Positions 63,009-64,000 of a stretch of 64,000 bases of DNA are shown here, piece after piece. Origin of the DNA: Bermanella sp047621325 (GTDB lineage Bacteria > Pseudomonadota > Gammaproteobacteria > Pseudomonadales > Oceanobacteraceae); assembly GCA_047621325.1 (NCBI GenBank), contig JBLHLT010000004.1, positions 62,001-126,000 on the forward strand, in the 5' to 3' direction. The translations under genes were made by a program, and so were the position numbers. The notes under the pieces are model-generated. The model made no database searches, was not told the origin of the DNA, and saw only the letters and a list, made by a program, of their open reading frames with translations. Positions within the stretch are counted from its first letter, which is position 1. Every line of letters starts with the position of its first letter.

Positions 63009-63694
63009 CGCAACAAAGCTTTCACCTTATTGCTCATGTGTTATGCCCCTATGTGCAACGTTCAATTATCACATTAGAAGAAAAAGGCATTCCCTACACC
63101 CGAACAGATATAGATCTTGCAAAAAAACCAGAATGGTTTAAACAAAAATCCCCCATGGAAAAGGTGCCCATCTTATTAATAGGTGATGAGCACACTCTGT
63201 TTGAATCAGCTGTTATTTGTGAATATTTAGATGAAATTACACCAGGCTCATTACATCCGGTTGATAGCTTTGAAAAAGCATATCATCGATCATGGATTGA
63301 ATTCGGCTCCAGCATATTGAACGACATAACCAGCCTATACAATGCAAAGGACACGTCATCCTTTAAAATCATTCACATTAAAATACAACGTAAATTTTCA
63401 CATATTGAAAAAGAAATATCGGGCAGTCCTTTTTTTATTGGCGAGACGTTTCATTTGATAGACGCGGTATACGGAACGATTTTTCGATACTTTGAAGTAT
63501 TCGATACGTTTATTAACTTAAAAACGTTTGATAATTTACCAAAGTGTCAGACATGGCTTAATGCATTGAAACAACGTAGTTCAATTAAAGATGCCGTTTC
63601 AAAAAATTATTCAAATCATTTTATAACATTTTTAAAAAAACGAGAGAGTCATATATCACGACTTGCACTATCGAATAACAAACAACACATGTAA
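63005..63694 (+). CDS. Glutathione S-transferase family protein
   Basis: 229 residues with the N-terminal thioredoxin-like domain VLCPYVQRSIITLEEKGIPY (Cys in CPYVQR, omega/zeta-like), KVPILLIGDEHTLFESAVIC for glutathione recognition, and a helical C-terminal domain. It overlaps the DoxX gene by four bases (ATGA). A detoxification or redox role with DoxX is likely, substrate unknown. Confidence 0.9.
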   Translation: MTQQSFHLIAHVLCPYVQRSIITLEEKGIPYTRTDIDLAKKPEWFKQKSPMEKVPILLIGDEHTLFESAVICEYLDEITPGSLHPVDSFEKAYHRSWIEFGSSILNDITSLYNAKDTSSFKIIHIKIQRKFSHIEKEISGSPFFIGETFHLIDAVYGTIFRYFEVFDTFINLKTFDNLPKCQTWLNALKQRSSIKDAVSKNYSNHFITFLKKRESHISRLALSNNKQHM

Positions 63695-63703
63695 GCTCTC
63701 TCA

Positions 63704-64000
63704 TTACCTACCACTGAAAAATTCGAATTTGGCACCCTGAAAAATCTTTACGGGGTTGCCCCTTTCTAACTCTAAATGATTTAACCAAGCTTGTTTTGAT
63801 TCTTGTAGCATGGATTCTTGTTTTTTATCTGCCAGCTTCTGTAATAGCAGTGCCTTTGCAATCCTTTTATTTGCATGCTGGCTGCGCTCTGACTCACTTC
63901 GAACCGAAATGCCCGTTTCTATATGAGTCGCTTTAACGGCAGAATCTGTTGTATTAACATGCTGACCGCCGGCGCCCGATGCGCGGCAAGTTTCATATTT
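63704..64000 (-). CDS. prfH: Peptide chain release factor H (C-terminal part, cut by the window edge)
   Basis: The last 98 codons and stop lie in the window. They contain the GGQ peptidyl-tRNA hydrolysis motif (ASGAGGQHVNTTDSAVKATH), HIETGISVRSESERSQHANK and a C-terminal SGR, typical of PrfH rather than PrfA, PrfB or ArfB. PrfH rescues ribosomes with damaged decoding centres and is commonly beside an rtcB RNA ligase gene; that gene, if present, would lie beyond 64000 (inference). Confidence 0.85.
   Translation of the reverse strand, partial: KYETCRASGAGGQHVNTTDSAVKATHIETGISVRSESERSQHANKRIAKALLLQKLADKKQESMLQESKQAWLNHLELERGNPVKIFQGAKFEFFSGR

Noticed and set aside
1..64000. CRISPR arrays, complete insertion sequences, prophage genes, tRNA or rRNA genes
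   Set aside because: No regularly spaced direct repeats, transposase or phage structural motifs, or cloverleaf patterns were found on reading both strands.

Overview
The window is a chromosome segment of a Gram-negative, free-living gammaproteobacterium, probably a marine Oceanospirillales-like organism. Pointers are the moderately AT-rich base composition, the rnd-recR-ybaB-dnaX block with ycgL/ycgN homologues, many lipoproteins and outer-membrane candidates, three c-di-GMP signalling proteins, ornithine-lipid genes and a periplasmic thiol-redox system. Genus is inference; I see no rRNA or tRNA, no complete mobile element and no CRISPR array.

Layout. 1-3153: a leftward thioredoxin-like / DUF4266 / DUF3570 operon divergent from dsbD. 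3365-3887: an HDOD gene broken by an internal deletion. 4133-10336: small unknown genes, then ycgN, ycgL, rnd, recR, ybaB and dnaX, all leftward; dnaX carries a complete programmed -1 frameshift signal. 10535-15167: a DUF808 membrane protein, a two-component pair and an exported amidohydrolase. 15344-19105: a tandemly duplicated two-gene unit (VanZ-like membrane protein fused to an extracytoplasmic LVIVD-repeat domain, plus an LVIVD-like lipoprotein), the best candidate here for an undescribed system. 19162-26275: LpxL-like acyltransferase, lipoprotein, RluA-type synthase, a CLCA_X-type protein, an EamA transporter, the 4.5S RNA, gloB, a degenerate metallo-beta-lactamase-fold protein and fbp.

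26297-41665: a GGDEF/EAL protein, MAPEG, a large FabG-like reductase, olsB-olsA, a DUF4442 protein, a diguanylate cyclase, a SUI1 factor, ackA-pta, a YihG-like acyltransferase and cysK. 41684-53172: an outer-membrane candidate, a CDF exporter, a twin-receiver protein, a PlsC-like acyltransferase with a Sel1 protein, a hybrid kinase lacking its catalytic residues, a REC-GGDEF cyclase and a large M16 protease. 53173-53703 is gene-poor and holds REP-like palindromes. 53704-64000: a methyltransferase, argG, small unknowns, an esterase with an ABC exporter pair, a YkgJ-type protein, a LysR / DoxX / GST divergon and the 3' part of prfH.

Themes. Envelope lipid remodelling recurs: LpxL-like, OlsB/OlsA, YihG-like and PlsC-like acyltransferases plus a DUF4442 hotdog protein. 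c-di-GMP signalling recurs too (26297, 34378 and 49112), and several receiver or kinase domains have lost their phosphorylation residues (34378, 43696, 46853), which suggests a signalling network using non-phosphorylated adaptor domains.
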